This document shows positions 37,857 to 46,632 of a DNA stretch of 64,000 nt, in pieces. Positions within the stretch are counted from its first letter, which is position 1, and every line of letters starts with the position of its first letter. The stretch spans positions 1,860,001 through 1,924,000 of the forward strand of contig NZ_CP060783.1 of assembly GCF_014489535.1 (NCBI RefSeq). The letters run 5' to 3'. Source of the stretch: Diaphorobacter aerolatus. Its GTDB lineage: Bacteria; Pseudomonadota; Gammaproteobacteria; Burkholderiales; Burkholderiaceae_C. Under the pieces are notes generated by a model that did not search any database, was not told where the DNA came from, and worked only from the letters and a program-made list of their open reading frames with translations. A program made the position numbers and the translations under genes.

Positions 37857-38858
37857 TTACTTCGCTTTCTTCTTCGCAAAAACAAAAAATTCGTGATTGC
37901 CGTCGCCGCCATCGATGGGCGAATCCAGCCACTGAAGAACCTCAAGCCCCACGTCCTTGCAACAGTCGCGAATGCGCTGCTCGACCTCGGCATACAGCGC
38001 CTTGTCGCGCACGATGCCGCCCTTGCCGACCTGGCCCGGCTGCAACTCGAACTGCGGCTTGACCAGCATGAGCAGCCGCGCATCGGCGTGCATCAGCGGC
38101 ACCAGCGCCGGAAGAATCAACGTGAGCGAAATGAACGACACGTCGCCGGTGATGAAATCGAACACCGGCGTGATGTCCACGTCCTGCGTGCCCTCGCGGC
38201 GCCTGTGCTGCACCGGCATTGAACCATCGACCTTCGCCCTGGCGCGTGCGGCACGCTCGGCCTTGAAGTCCTCGACCTCCTGCTCCTTCGCGTCGTCGCT
38301 GTCGTCGTAGTCCTCATCGACCATGCCGCCATTGCGCATCCACGCATAGGGTGCGGTCGGCTGGGTTTCGTTGTCTTCGGCTTCCTCGACGATCTCGCTG
38401 AGGGCAGCCTCGCACGCATCACGCAAGGACTCCGCCGTCATTGAACGTGCGTTCAACCCTTCCACGCAGACCACCCGCGGATCGCTGCGCAAGCGCTCGT
38501 GCAACTGCGCATTGCCGACATCGACACCGATCACCTGCGCCGCGCCCTGCTGCAGCAGGCAGTCGGTAAACCCGCCCGTGCTCTGCCCCACATCGAGACA
38601 ACGCAGCCCGCTCACCTTGAAGCCCGTAACGGCAAGCGCGCCTTCCAGCTTGAGACCGCCACGCGAGATGTACCTGGCCTCTGCCGCGTCGAGCAGCTCC
38701 ACCTCGGCCATCTCCGGAATATCGTCACCATTCTTGGCAACCTTCTGCCACGGCAGCCCCGGCGCGAGACGCCATTGCACGCCCGCGCCAATCAGGCGCT
38801 GAGCCTGCGAACGCGTGGCGGCGTGGCCCTTGTCAACCAAATAAACGTCTGCGCGCAT
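37857..38858 (-). CDS. TlyA-type rRNA methyltransferase/hemolysin A with acidic insertion
   Basis: 333 residues from ATG 38858. An S4 RNA-binding domain (about 1-60: RADVYLVDKGHAATRSQAQ) precedes a FtsJ-like Rossmann methyltransferase with the SAM loop LDVGQSTGGFTDCLL (88-102), GVDVGNAQLH, DVSFISL and LVKPQFE. Canonical TlyA is about 245-270 residues; here an extra segment of about 80 residues (145-228), rich in Asp/Glu then Arg/Lys, splits the methyltransferase fold. TlyA 2'-O-methylates rRNA cytidines in mycobacteria. Sitting between ahcY and metF, it would be co-regulated with SAH turnover. Confidence 0.88.
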   Translation of the reverse strand: MRADVYLVDKGHAATRSQAQRLIGAGVQWRLAPGLPWQKVAKNGDDIPEMAEVELLDAAEARYISRGGLKLEGALAVTGFKVSGLRCLDVGQSTGGFTDCLLQQGAAQVIGVDVGNAQLHERLRSDPRVVCVEGLNARSMTAESLRDACEAALSEIVEEAEDNETQPTAPYAWMRNGGMVDEDYDDSDDAKEQEVEDFKAERAARARAKVDGSMPVQHRRREGTQDVDITPVFDFITGDVSFISLTLILPALVPLMHADARLLMLVKPQFELQPGQVGKGGIVRDKALYAEVEQRIRDCCKDVGLEVLQWLDSPIDGGDGNHEFFVFAKKKAK

Positions 38859-38980
38859 GGCGCCTCCCAACAAAACAGTGTCGCTGACCTGGAAAACGGT
38901 GTGCGTGTCGCGCACTGGCTTCCGTCTTCGTTCCCTCTCCCCATGTCTGGTGGAGAGGGAGATCAGACCCCGATCCGTGC

Positions 38981-40399
38981 TTAGTAGCGGTAGGTATCCG
39001 GCTTGTAGGGTCCGTTCTTGTCCACGCCGATGTATGTCGCTTGCGAATCCGTCAGTTCGGTCAGTACCGCGCCCACCTTCTTCAGGTGCAGGCGCGCCAC
39101 CTTCTCGTCGAGAATCTTCGGCAGCACATACACCTTGCCGACTTCATACGCATCAGGCTTGGTGAACAGCTCGATCTGCGCAATCGTCTGATTCGCGAAC
39201 GAGGACGACATCACAAAGCTCGGGTGACCCGTGGCACAGCCCAGGTTCACCAGACGGCCCTTGGCCAGCAGCGTGATCTTCTTGCCGTCGGGGAACGTGA
39301 TCTGGTCGACCTGCGGCTTGACTTCTTCCCACTGGTACTTTTCGATCGAAGCGACATCGATTTCGTTGTCGAAGTGACCGATGTTGCAGACGATGGCCTG
39401 GTCCTTCATGGCCGCCATGTGCTCGTGGCGGATGATGTCCTTGTTGCCGGTGGTCGTCACGAAGATGTCGGCCTTGTCGGCAGCGTATTCCATGGTCACG
39501 ACGCGGTAGCCTTCCATGGCGGCCTGCAACGCGTTGATCGGATCGATCTCGGTCACCCACACCTGCGCCGACAGCGCACGCAGCGCCTGCGCCGAGCCCT
39601 TGCCCACGTCGCCATAACCGGCCACGCAGGCCACCTTGCCGGCGATCATCACGTCGGTCGCGCGCTTGATGCCATCCACCAGCGATTCACGGCAGCCGTA
39701 GAGATTGTCGAACTTGGACTTGGTCACCGAGTCGTTCACGTTGATCGCACGGAACAGCAACGTGCCCTTGGCGGACATCTCGTTCAGACGATGCACACCC
39801 GTCGTGGTCTCTTCCGTCACGCCCATGATTTGCGCGCCCTTGCGGCTGTACCAGGTGGCGTCCTGAGCGAGTTTGGCCTTGATGGCTGCGAACACGATGC
39901 GCTCTTCTTCGCTGGTCGGGTTGGCGAGCACGGACTGGTCCTTCTCGGCCTTCTTGCCCAGATGCATGAGCATCGTGGCATCACCGCCATCGTCCAGAAT
40001 CATGTTCGGGCCTTCACCGTCGGTGTTGGCGGGGCCGAATTCGAAGATGCTGTGGGTGTAGTCCCAGTAGTCTTCCAGAGATTCGCCCTTGATCGCAAAC
40101 ACCGGCGTGCCGGTTGCTGCAATGGCGGCGGCCGCGTGATCCTGCGTGGAAAAAATGTTGCACGACGCCCAGCGCACATCGGCACCCAGCGCCTTCAGCG
40201 TTTCGATCAGCACGGCCGTCTGAATGGTCATGTGCAGCGAGCCGGTGATGCGCGCGCCCTTGAGCGGTTGCGACTTGGCGAACTCCTCGCGAATCGCCAT
40301 CAGACCGGGCATTTCGGTCTCGGCAATCTTGATTTCCTTGCGGCCCCAATCGGCCAGCGAAATGTCCGCAATCGCGCGGTCTTGGGTCTTGGTGTCCAT
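38981..40399 (-). CDS. ahcY: S-adenosylhomocysteine hydrolase
   Basis: 472 residues from ATG 40399; the upstream extension to 40450 has no similarity. AhcY hydrolyses SAH to adenosine and homocysteine, removing a product inhibitor of methyltransferases. Recognisable are [33 protein letters not shown], the [11 protein letters not shown] segment, the NAD-binding [14 protein letters not shown] loop and the C-terminal [10 protein letters not shown]. It contains the roughly 40-residue insertion typical of bacterial forms. It leads the ahcY-tlyA-metF operon. Confidence 0.98.
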   Translation of the reverse strand: MDTKTQDRAIADISLADWGRKEIKIAETEMPGLMAIREEFAKSQPLKGARITGSLHMTIQTAVLIETLKALGADVRWASCNIFSTQDHAAAAIAATGTPVFAIKGESLEDYWDYTHSIFEFGPANTDGEGPNMILDDGGDATMLMHLGKKAEKDQSVLANPTSEEERIVFAAIKAKLAQDATWYSRKGAQIMGVTEETTTGVHRLNEMSAKGTLLFRAINVNDSVTKSKFDNLYGCRESLVDGIKRATDVMIAGKVACVAGYGDVGKGSAQALRALSAQVWVTEIDPINALQAAMEGYRVVTMEYAADKADIFVTTTGNKDIIRHEHMAAMKDQAIVCNIGHFDNEIDVASIEKYQWEEVKPQVDQITFPDGKKITLLAKGRLVNLGCATGHPSFVMSSSFANQTIAQIELFTKPDAYEVGKVYVLPKILDEKVARLHLKKVGAVLTELTDSQATYIGVDKNGPYKPDTYRY

Positions 40400-40494
40400 G
40401 GTTTGCTTTCTCCACTCGAGAATTTCAAAAACCACGTTCTGGGGGAGCAATCAACAAAAAATGGGGAATTGCATCTCACCGCACAGAAAGCGTG

Positions 40495-40562
40495 GGCGAG
40501 CGTCGTTGCCAATGTGTTGATCCGAGCCTCACGCCTGACTGGCGCTGCAACGCTCCTCGGAA
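40495..40562 (-). promoter_or_regulatory. SAH riboswitch upstream of ahcY
   Basis: On the minus strand the leader reads CCGAGGAGCGTTGCAGCG, later GAGGCTCGG, and finally AACGACGCTC. The CCGAG/CTCGG pair forms the first stem and GAGCG pairs with CGCTC as the pseudoknot, matching the S-adenosylhomocysteine riboswitch found ahead of ahcY in beta-proteobacteria. In known members SAH binding turns expression on, so accumulated SAH would raise AhcY. Located about 100 bases before the ahcY start. Confidence 0.93.
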
Positions 40563-40569
40563 AACGCGG

Positions 40570-40575
40570 ATTATA
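40570..40575 (-). promoter_or_regulatory. -10 box of the ahcY promoter
   Basis: Perfect TATAAT on the minus strand, placed so that transcription would begin around 40562-40564, right at the first base of the riboswitch. No good -35 is visible. Confidence 0.7.
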
Positions 40576-40752
40576 GCGGTTCACCGCGATCTGCGGAGGC
40601 GTCTGGCGACGGATCGATGCCGCGAGCAGTGTTCGTTGTCCGTCACGATGAATACGCCACGAAGCGCTCACTGTACTGGCAGAATCAACCAACAAAACAA
40701 ACAAGCGACGCGTGCTTGCCCGCAACCCCCTCCGAACCAATAGCCCGGCCGG

Positions 40753-42219
40753 ATGACCCAAGCAGCTCTCACATCTCCATCGAATGACGCTGGTCGCCAA
40801 CGCTGGCGCATCCATGAGCGCAGCCTGCCGATCTTCTGGCTGCTGCTCAGCGCGCTGTATCTGGGATGGCTTGCGGTTTTCTGGCCTGGCGTTCTCGGCG
40901 AGGACAGCGCCGCCGTTCTGATGGAAGTCGACACAGAGGGTCGATCTTCATCCGGCAAAACAGCGTTCTGGTACTACTTTCTGAAGGCCACTTACGGAAC
41001 CACGCATCGCGTTGAAGTGCCCATCGCCCTCCTGATGCTGCTCTGCGCATTTCTCTTCGCAAGAATGCTGTCTTGGTATTGGGACGCGCAGCGTCGCCGA
41101 CTGCTCTGCGTCTTTTTGCTGGTTTTCATCTGCGCGGCGCCGCATATGGTGTATTTCATCGGTACGCTGTATCCGGACGCGATCTTTGCAGTCTCCAGCA
41201 CGGCGTTGCTGTTTGAAATCTGGATCGTCTGCAACACGAGAAGGGCCGGTTGGCTGTCCTGCGGCGTCTTCTTTACCGCCTTGCCTTTCGCGGTCTTTGC
41301 GAGACCCAACGGCATACTCTTCCTGCTGCCCGCCGTGATCGCCCTCGCCTTCGTTCAAGGCAAGGGACGCCATGTGTTGGCCGCAATCATCGGCTTGTGG
41401 TGCATCGTGATATTCGGCAGCACGCGTATTCACACATCCCAGTCACAAAGCGCGGTGCATTCGCTGGTGCTGTTCGAGACTGTGAAACTCATGCAGCCGC
41501 GTGCGATGAACGAATTCTGGGCGCAGATGCCGGACATGAACGACCCCTGGGTCCTTAGAAAACCCAAGCTGTCGCCACGCACGCTGGAAATTCTCGAAGG
41601 ATATCGCCCCAGGGAATTGCTGCGCGCCTACTCCGATCCTGTCTACTGGGACATGCTGGTGTTCCACCCGTCGGGCCCGCAACTGCTCGGCCTGCCCGCG
41701 CCGCAAACCGAGGAGCTCACGCACGAATTCCTGCGCTACAACCTCTGGCACAACCTCCCCGACATCGCCGCCAGCCGCGTGAATGTTTTTCTGGCCGCCG
41801 CGTTGGCGCAGGGAGGGTTTCCTGCGCTGGACTACGCGCCTTATGTGCTGAATCGCGTCCGCACCAATTCAACTTTCCGACGCTTCGGGCTGAACGAGCT
41901 AGAACAGGTTTTGCGCAAGATCCATCGCAGCAGCCATGAATGGCGCTGGCTGTTTTGGACGCCATGGCTGGGTATCGGTCTGCTGATTGGGGCATTCAGA
42001 AAATCAGCGAATCGCAAAGATGTGCCTGCGCTTTTGATCTGCGTTTGCGCTCTGCTCCAATTGACAGGAATCTACCTCTTTGCATCGGCTGCCGAATATC
42101 GCTATCTACTGCCGCTTTTTACGTTGCCGCTGACTTTGATTCCCGTGTTGATCCAGTTCGGAGACCGAAAATCTCGAATAACACCGCGCCAGACCGGGAA
42201 TCCGCTGGCAAACGAGTAG
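40753..42219 (+). CDS. Polytopic membrane protein, possible GT-C-type glycosyltransferase
   Basis: 488 residues with roughly ten hydrophobic segments (for example SLPIFWLLLSALYLGWLAVF, FLLVFICAAPHMVYFIG, LPFAVFARPNGILFLLPAVI) separated by a large extracytoplasmic part in the second half. An acidic motif (GVLGEDSAAV) just after the first membrane segment matches the position of the catalytic acid in GT-C enzymes that use polyprenyl-linked donors, such as the ArnT/PMT group. There is no firm family match by eye, so the function is tentative. Near the glycan genes downstream of prfC. Confidence 0.6.
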   Translation: MTQAALTSPSNDAGRQRWRIHERSLPIFWLLLSALYLGWLAVFWPGVLGEDSAAVLMEVDTEGRSSSGKTAFWYYFLKATYGTTHRVEVPIALLMLLCAFLFARMLSWYWDAQRRRLLCVFLLVFICAAPHMVYFIGTLYPDAIFAVSSTALLFEIWIVCNTRRAGWLSCGVFFTALPFAVFARPNGILFLLPAVIALAFVQGKGRHVLAAIIGLWCIVIFGSTRIHTSQSQSAVHSLVLFETVKLMQPRAMNEFWAQMPDMNDPWVLRKPKLSPRTLEILEGYRPRELLRAYSDPVYWDMLVFHPSGPQLLGLPAPQTEELTHEFLRYNLWHNLPDIAASRVNVFLAAALAQGGFPALDYAPYVLNRVRTNSTFRRFGLNELEQVLRKIHRSSHEWRWLFWTPWLGIGLLIGAFRKSANRKDVPALLICVCALLQLTGIYLFASAAEYRYLLPLFTLPLTLIPVLIQFGDRKSRITPRQTGNPLANE

Positions 42220-42323
42220 TGAATCATCCGTTCGATGCCCGCGCGCCTCTGTAAAATGCGGGAACTGGCCGAGGTTTCTTCACACGGACCCGCGCTTTCT
42301 CGACAGATTTCCCTGGATCTCCC

Positions 42324-43949
42324 TTGACATACGCCCCCGAAACCCGGCGCCGCCGCACCTTTGCCATCATTTCCCACCCTGACGCCGGCAAGACCACGCT
42401 GACGGAAAAACTGCTGCTGTTTTCGGGCGCGATCCAGATCGCGGGCGCCGTGAAGGGCCGAAAGGCCAGTCGCCATGCCACATCCGACTGGATGGAAATC
42501 GAAAAGCAGCGCGGTATCTCGGTGGCGTCGTCGGTGATGCAGATGAGCTACCGCGATCACGTGATCAACCTGCTCGACACTCCCGGCCACAAAGACTTTT
42601 CGGAAGACACTTATCGCGTGCTTACCGCTGTTGACTCCGCGCTGATGGTGATCGACGCGGCCAACGGTGTGGAGGCCCAGACCCGCCGCCTGATCGAAGT
42701 CTGCCGCCAGCGCGACACGCCCATCATCACTTTCGTTAACAAGATGGACCGGGAAGTGCGCGACCCGCTCGACATTCTTGATGAAGTGGAGCGCGAGCTC
42801 GGCATGCCATGCTGTCCCATCACCTGGCCGGTCGGCCAGGGCAAGAGCTTCGGCGGCATCATCAATCTGCGCACGCGGAGCATGACGGTGTTTGACGCTG
42901 GCAACGAACGTCGCCCGCAGGACTTCGAGACCATTCCACTCAGCGACGCTGACAAACTGCGCGCGCGCTTCGGCCAGGCATTTGACGATGCGCTCGAGAG
43001 CATGGAACTCGCCGTCGGCGCATCTGCCGAATGGGATCACGAGGCCTTTCTCGCGGGCAAGCTCACGCCCGTGTTCTTCGGCTCCGGTGTGAACAATTTC
43101 GGCGTGATGGAAGTACTCGACGCAGTGGTCGACATGTCTCCGCCGCCCGGCCCGCGCAAAAGCACGCTCGTCGTCAACAAGCAGCCGGTGGAAAAAACCA
43201 TTGAACCGGAAGACGATGGCTTCTCCGGCGTGGTCTTCAAGGTGCAGGCCAATATGGACGCCAACCACCGCGACCGCATTGCCTTCGTGCGCGTGGCTTC
43301 GGGCCGCTACACCCACGGCATGAAAATGAAGGTGCAACGCACCGGAAAAGAACTGCGGCCCACATCGGTCGTCACCTTCATGAGCCAGCGCCGTGAAGCG
43401 GTGGAAGAGGCCTACGCGGGCGACATCATCGGCTTCACGATCCACGGCGGTGTGCAGCTAGGCGACACCATCACCGATGGCCCGAATCTGCAATTCACGG
43501 GCCTGCCATTTTTCGCACCGGAAATGTTCATGACCGTGGTGCTGAAAAACCCGCTACGCACCAAGCAACTCCAGCAAGGCCTCATGCAGCTCGGCGAAGA
43601 AGGCGCGATCCAGGTCTTCAAACCCGAAGCTGGCGGCAACATGCTGCTGGGCGCCGTCGGCCAACTGCAGTTTGAAGTCGTGCAACATCGTTTGAACACC
43701 GAGTACGACTGCGACATTCGATTGGAAGGCTGCCAGTACACCGGCGCGCGCTGGATCACAGCCGATACGCCAGCAGAGTTACGCGAGTTTGAAAACGCCT
43801 ATCCCCTGCGCATGGCTACGGATGCAGCAAACACGCTGGCTTATCTGTGCACCAGCCCCTATGACGTGCGTCTGGCGCAGGAGCGGTTTCCGAAGATTCA
43901 CTTCCATCCGCTGCGGGAGCATGCGGGGTTGGCGTTGCAGGCGTCATAA
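42324..43949 (+). CDS. prfC: Peptide chain release factor 3
   Basis: 541 residues. The GTPase domain has P-loop SHPDAGKTTLTEK, DTPGHKDF and NKMDRE; the RF3 signature GRKASRHATSDWMEIEKQRG is present, followed by beta-barrel domains and the C-terminal GQLQFEVVQHRLNTEYDC. It recycles RF1/RF2 from ribosomes after termination. The start is TTG at 42324: no ATG lies before the conserved GTPase core, so it is the only sensible choice. Confidence 0.97.
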   Translation: MTYAPETRRRRTFAIISHPDAGKTTLTEKLLLFSGAIQIAGAVKGRKASRHATSDWMEIEKQRGISVASSVMQMSYRDHVINLLDTPGHKDFSEDTYRVLTAVDSALMVIDAANGVEAQTRRLIEVCRQRDTPIITFVNKMDREVRDPLDILDEVERELGMPCCPITWPVGQGKSFGGIINLRTRSMTVFDAGNERRPQDFETIPLSDADKLRARFGQAFDDALESMELAVGASAEWDHEAFLAGKLTPVFFGSGVNNFGVMEVLDAVVDMSPPPGPRKSTLVVNKQPVEKTIEPEDDGFSGVVFKVQANMDANHRDRIAFVRVASGRYTHGMKMKVQRTGKELRPTSVVTFMSQRREAVEEAYAGDIIGFTIHGGVQLGDTITDGPNLQFTGLPFFAPEMFMTVVLKNPLRTKQLQQGLMQLGEEGAIQVFKPEAGGNMLLGAVGQLQFEVVQHRLNTEYDCDIRLEGCQYTGARWITADTPAELREFENAYPLRMATDAANTLAYLCTSPYDVRLAQERFPKIHFHPLREHAGLALQAS

Positions 43950-44084
43950 ATTATTTTATAGATGATTACATGTTTTGGATTTTCCACTCACCTTGAGATT
44001 CAACTTTCACAAGAAATGGATAAACTCACGACTCCGGCTGACATCAATTGCCACCAAAAGTGTCGTAGCTTTATATTATAAATA

Positions 44085-45167
44085 ATGCTCAAAAACATAC
44101 AAACATTACGATTTTTGGCTGCACTCTGGGTCGTTTTTCATCATATGACCCCCCCTATTGTTCCGTTCAACTTTGCAATATTACCAAAAGCTGTTTCTCT
44201 TTTGGGATTTGCTGGCGTTGATATTTTTTTCGTGATTAGTGGAATAATCATGGCAGAAACAACGCGTGGAGCAACTCCAGGCTGGAAGACAGCGAAATAT
44301 TTTATATTACAGCGCTTTGGCCGAATCTACATTGGTTGGTGGCCCTTTTTTATAATTTACTTTATCATTTTCACGCGACTAAATTCCATCAATCCCCAGA
44401 TCAGCGTTTTAGGCTCAATATTCCTTTGGCCTCAAGATCTAACAAAATATCTTTTAGCAATTACATGGACGTTGAGTTTTGAACTCTATTTTTATTTGAT
44501 GATTGCATTGATTATTTTATGGAATCGAGTACATGCCACAAAAATATTAATGACCGTTGGCGTCGCGGTCATTATTTTAAACATCTTCTATTATGTAAAT
44601 GGCATGTACCTTCCGCAAAATGAATCAATCGCAAAAAAATACTTGATCATCCCTTTCTATACTTCGCCACTGATTATAGAATTCATTTGCGGCTTTTTCG
44701 TCGCAGATATAATGCACAAGAAAGCCAAAATTAACCCTATACCTTGGGCGCTGGCTGCGCTTATCTCTGTCGTACTTGCATATTTCTATCAAATGCATGG
44801 AAAGCTAAATCAAAGCGGAATGGCCGGGTTTTTTCATGTCATCGAACGTGTGATTTTCTTTGGAACATTTGCTGTTTGCTTATGCATATGTGCACTGGGT
44901 CTTGAAAAGCGGCATGTGTCACCGTTCAAAGCACTTCAAAGAATGGGCGACGCCTCATATAGCATCTATTTATCGCATATTTTTTTTATTGCACTCGCAA
45001 GTTTCAGTTATTTTAAGCTCCAAGGAAAGATTCAACTGAATGGGAATCTATGGTGGTTGTTTACTGTCATGGCAATATTATTTTATTCTTGGTTTCATTT
45101 TTTGAAAATAGAAAAACCTTTGCATGAAAAATTAAAGGCGTTTATATTCCGCCACGTAACGAAGTAG
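44085..45167 (+). CDS. Acyltransferase family 3 (OafA/YrhL-like), AT-rich
   Basis: 360 residues, about ten membrane segments. The N-terminal motif IQTLRFLAALWVVFHH (putative active His19/20) is typical of acyltransferase-3 proteins, and AGVDIFFVISGIIMAE is the family's second hallmark. These enzymes O-acetylate or otherwise acylate surface sugars such as O-antigen and exopolysaccharide. Codon use is very AT-rich compared with the neighbours, and so is the region from about 43,950 to 45,600, indicating horizontal acquisition. Downstream are a small flippase-like gene and a GtrB-like glycosyltransferase. Confidence 0.9.
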   Translation: MLKNIQTLRFLAALWVVFHHMTPPIVPFNFAILPKAVSLLGFAGVDIFFVISGIIMAETTRGATPGWKTAKYFILQRFGRIYIGWWPFFIIYFIIFTRLNSINPQISVLGSIFLWPQDLTKYLLAITWTLSFELYFYLMIALIILWNRVHATKILMTVGVAVIILNIFYYVNGMYLPQNESIAKKYLIIPFYTSPLIIEFICGFFVADIMHKKAKINPIPWALAALISVVLAYFYQMHGKLNQSGMAGFFHVIERVIFFGTFAVCLCICALGLEKRHVSPFKALQRMGDASYSIYLSHIFFIALASFSYFKLQGKIQLNGNLWWLFTVMAILFYSWFHFLKIEKPLHEKLKAFIFRHVTK

Positions 45168-45248
45168 GCGTCACATATTTCCATTGGCAACGCGCAGTAA
45201 ATATGCGGTGCAGTCATAATTTTTCTGAATCGATTTGAATATCGAACT

Positions 45249-45599
45249 ATGAACTTATTAATTACATCGATCACGATTCTTTGCGTTGTAGGAATTTCTG
45301 TCGGGCAAATGCTTTTCAAAAAAGCGGCATCTGGCATTCCAACCGATTTTGTGTGGCGAGACTGGATTCTAAATCCTTGGTTGATTACTGCTTTGGTGTT
45401 ATATGGTATAACAACACTGGTTTGGATTTGGGTGCTGAGATATGCTCCCTTGCATTTAGCATACCCATTCATGGGCCTTGCTTTCCTTATAGTACCCTGT
45501 CTTGGTTGGCTTTTTTTAGGTGAATCTGTTCAAATGCCCACTGTCATTGGCGGTATTTTTATACTACTGGGAATTGGGATTGCTTCAAGGGCGACTTAG
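45249..45599 (+). CDS. Small four-helix EamA/SMR-like membrane protein, possible lipid-linked sugar flippase
   Basis: 116 residues with four hydrophobic helices (LITSITILCVVGISVGQMLF, WLITALVLYGITTLVWIWVL, YPFMGLAFLIVPCLGWLFLG, TVIGGIFILLGIGIA). The size and the GQMLFKKA and LAYPFMGLAFL motifs resemble half-size drug/metabolite transporters of the ArnE/ArnF type that flip undecaprenyl-phosphate sugars. AT-rich like the acyltransferase before it. It precedes a GtrB-like glycosyltransferase by 13 bp, so a flippase role for that enzyme's product is a reasonable inference. Confidence 0.8.
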   Translation: MNLLITSITILCVVGISVGQMLFKKAASGIPTDFVWRDWILNPWLITALVLYGITTLVWIWVLRYAPLHLAYPFMGLAFLIVPCLGWLFLGESVQMPTVIGGIFILLGIGIASRAT

Positions 45600-45612
45600 T
45601 AACCGCGTACTA

Positions 45613-46608
45613 ATGAAAATCTCCGTTGCCATTCCCTGTTACAAAGTCACTCACCATGTGATGGGTGTCATCGCCGCTATTGGATCTGATGTCGAAATCA
45701 TCTATGCCGTTGATGACGCGTGTCCAGACAATTCAGGCAAGTTCATTGAGGAGCACAACAGGGATCCGCGTGTGCGCGTGCTGTATTGCCCAGAGAACCG
45801 CGGCGTCGGAGGCGCAATTGTCATGGCTTACAGGGCTGCAATAGCGGACGGGATGGATATTGTCGTGAAGATAGATGGAGATGGTCAGATGAACCCCGCA
45901 CTACTGCCGCTGTTCGTACGACCACTCTTACGTCATCAGGCGGACTACACCAAGGGCAACCGCTTCTTTCGCCCAGAGTCCGTGCAAGGTATGCCTCCAG
46001 TGCGTCTGTTTGGCAATGCGGTGTTGTCGTTCCTTACCAAGCTGAGTTGCGGCTATTGGAACTGCATGGACCCGACGAACGGCTACACGGCAGTGCGCAC
46101 TAACGTTCTGGAAGAGCTTCCGCTCGACAGATTAGAGCGTCGTTATTTTTTTGAAACGGACATGTTGTTTCGCCTGAACACTATTCGCGCGGTCGTAAAG
46201 GATGTGCCGATGGATTCGGTGTACGCGGACGAAGAATCCAATCTCAAGATAGGGAAAGTCCTGCCCGAGTTCCTAAGGAAGCATATCTCGCGACTGGGCC
46301 GCAGGTATGTCTACAACTATCTAGTGCGCGACTTCAATGTCGGCACGATATACAGCCTTGCTGGAGCTTTGCTGGTATTCGGCGGTGGACTGTTCGGGCT
46401 GGGCCATTGGATATCGGGCAATCTACACAACCAGACCGCATCAAGCGGGACCGTGATGCTCGCGGCGCTGCCGATCATTATCGGCATCCAGTGCCTGATC
46501 GCATTCATGCATTATGACGTGAGCAATGTGCCTACGGAGCCGCTCAGCGTGTCATTGGACGATATCAAAACACCCATCCGTCCTCCAAATACGGATACCG
46601 ACATCTGA
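45613..46608 (+). CDS. Family 2 glycosyltransferase (GtrB/DPM1-like, polyprenyl-phosphate type)
   Basis: 331 residues from ATG 45613. A cytosolic GT-A domain (SVAIPCYKVTHHVM, DDACPDNSG, catalytic-region KIDGDGQMNP, TNGYTAVR, ERRYFFETDML) is followed by two membrane helices at the C-terminus (about 240-310). This is the layout of GtrB and dolichyl-phosphate mannose synthase, which make undecaprenyl-phosphate-linked sugars. It overlaps no gene but follows the small flippase by 13 bp. Base composition is nearer the host average than the two preceding genes. Confidence 0.9.
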   Translation: MKISVAIPCYKVTHHVMGVIAAIGSDVEIIYAVDDACPDNSGKFIEEHNRDPRVRVLYCPENRGVGGAIVMAYRAAIADGMDIVVKIDGDGQMNPALLPLFVRPLLRHQADYTKGNRFFRPESVQGMPPVRLFGNAVLSFLTKLSCGYWNCMDPTNGYTAVRTNVLEELPLDRLERRYFFETDMLFRLNTIRAVVKDVPMDSVYADEESNLKIGKVLPEFLRKHISRLGRRYVYNYLVRDFNVGTIYSLAGALLVFGGGLFGLGHWISGNLHNQTASSGTVMLAALPIIIGIQCLIAFMHYDVSNVPTEPLSVSLDDIKTPIRPPNTDTDI

Positions 46609-46632
46609 GTCGCGTCGCATTCTGTCAAGCGT

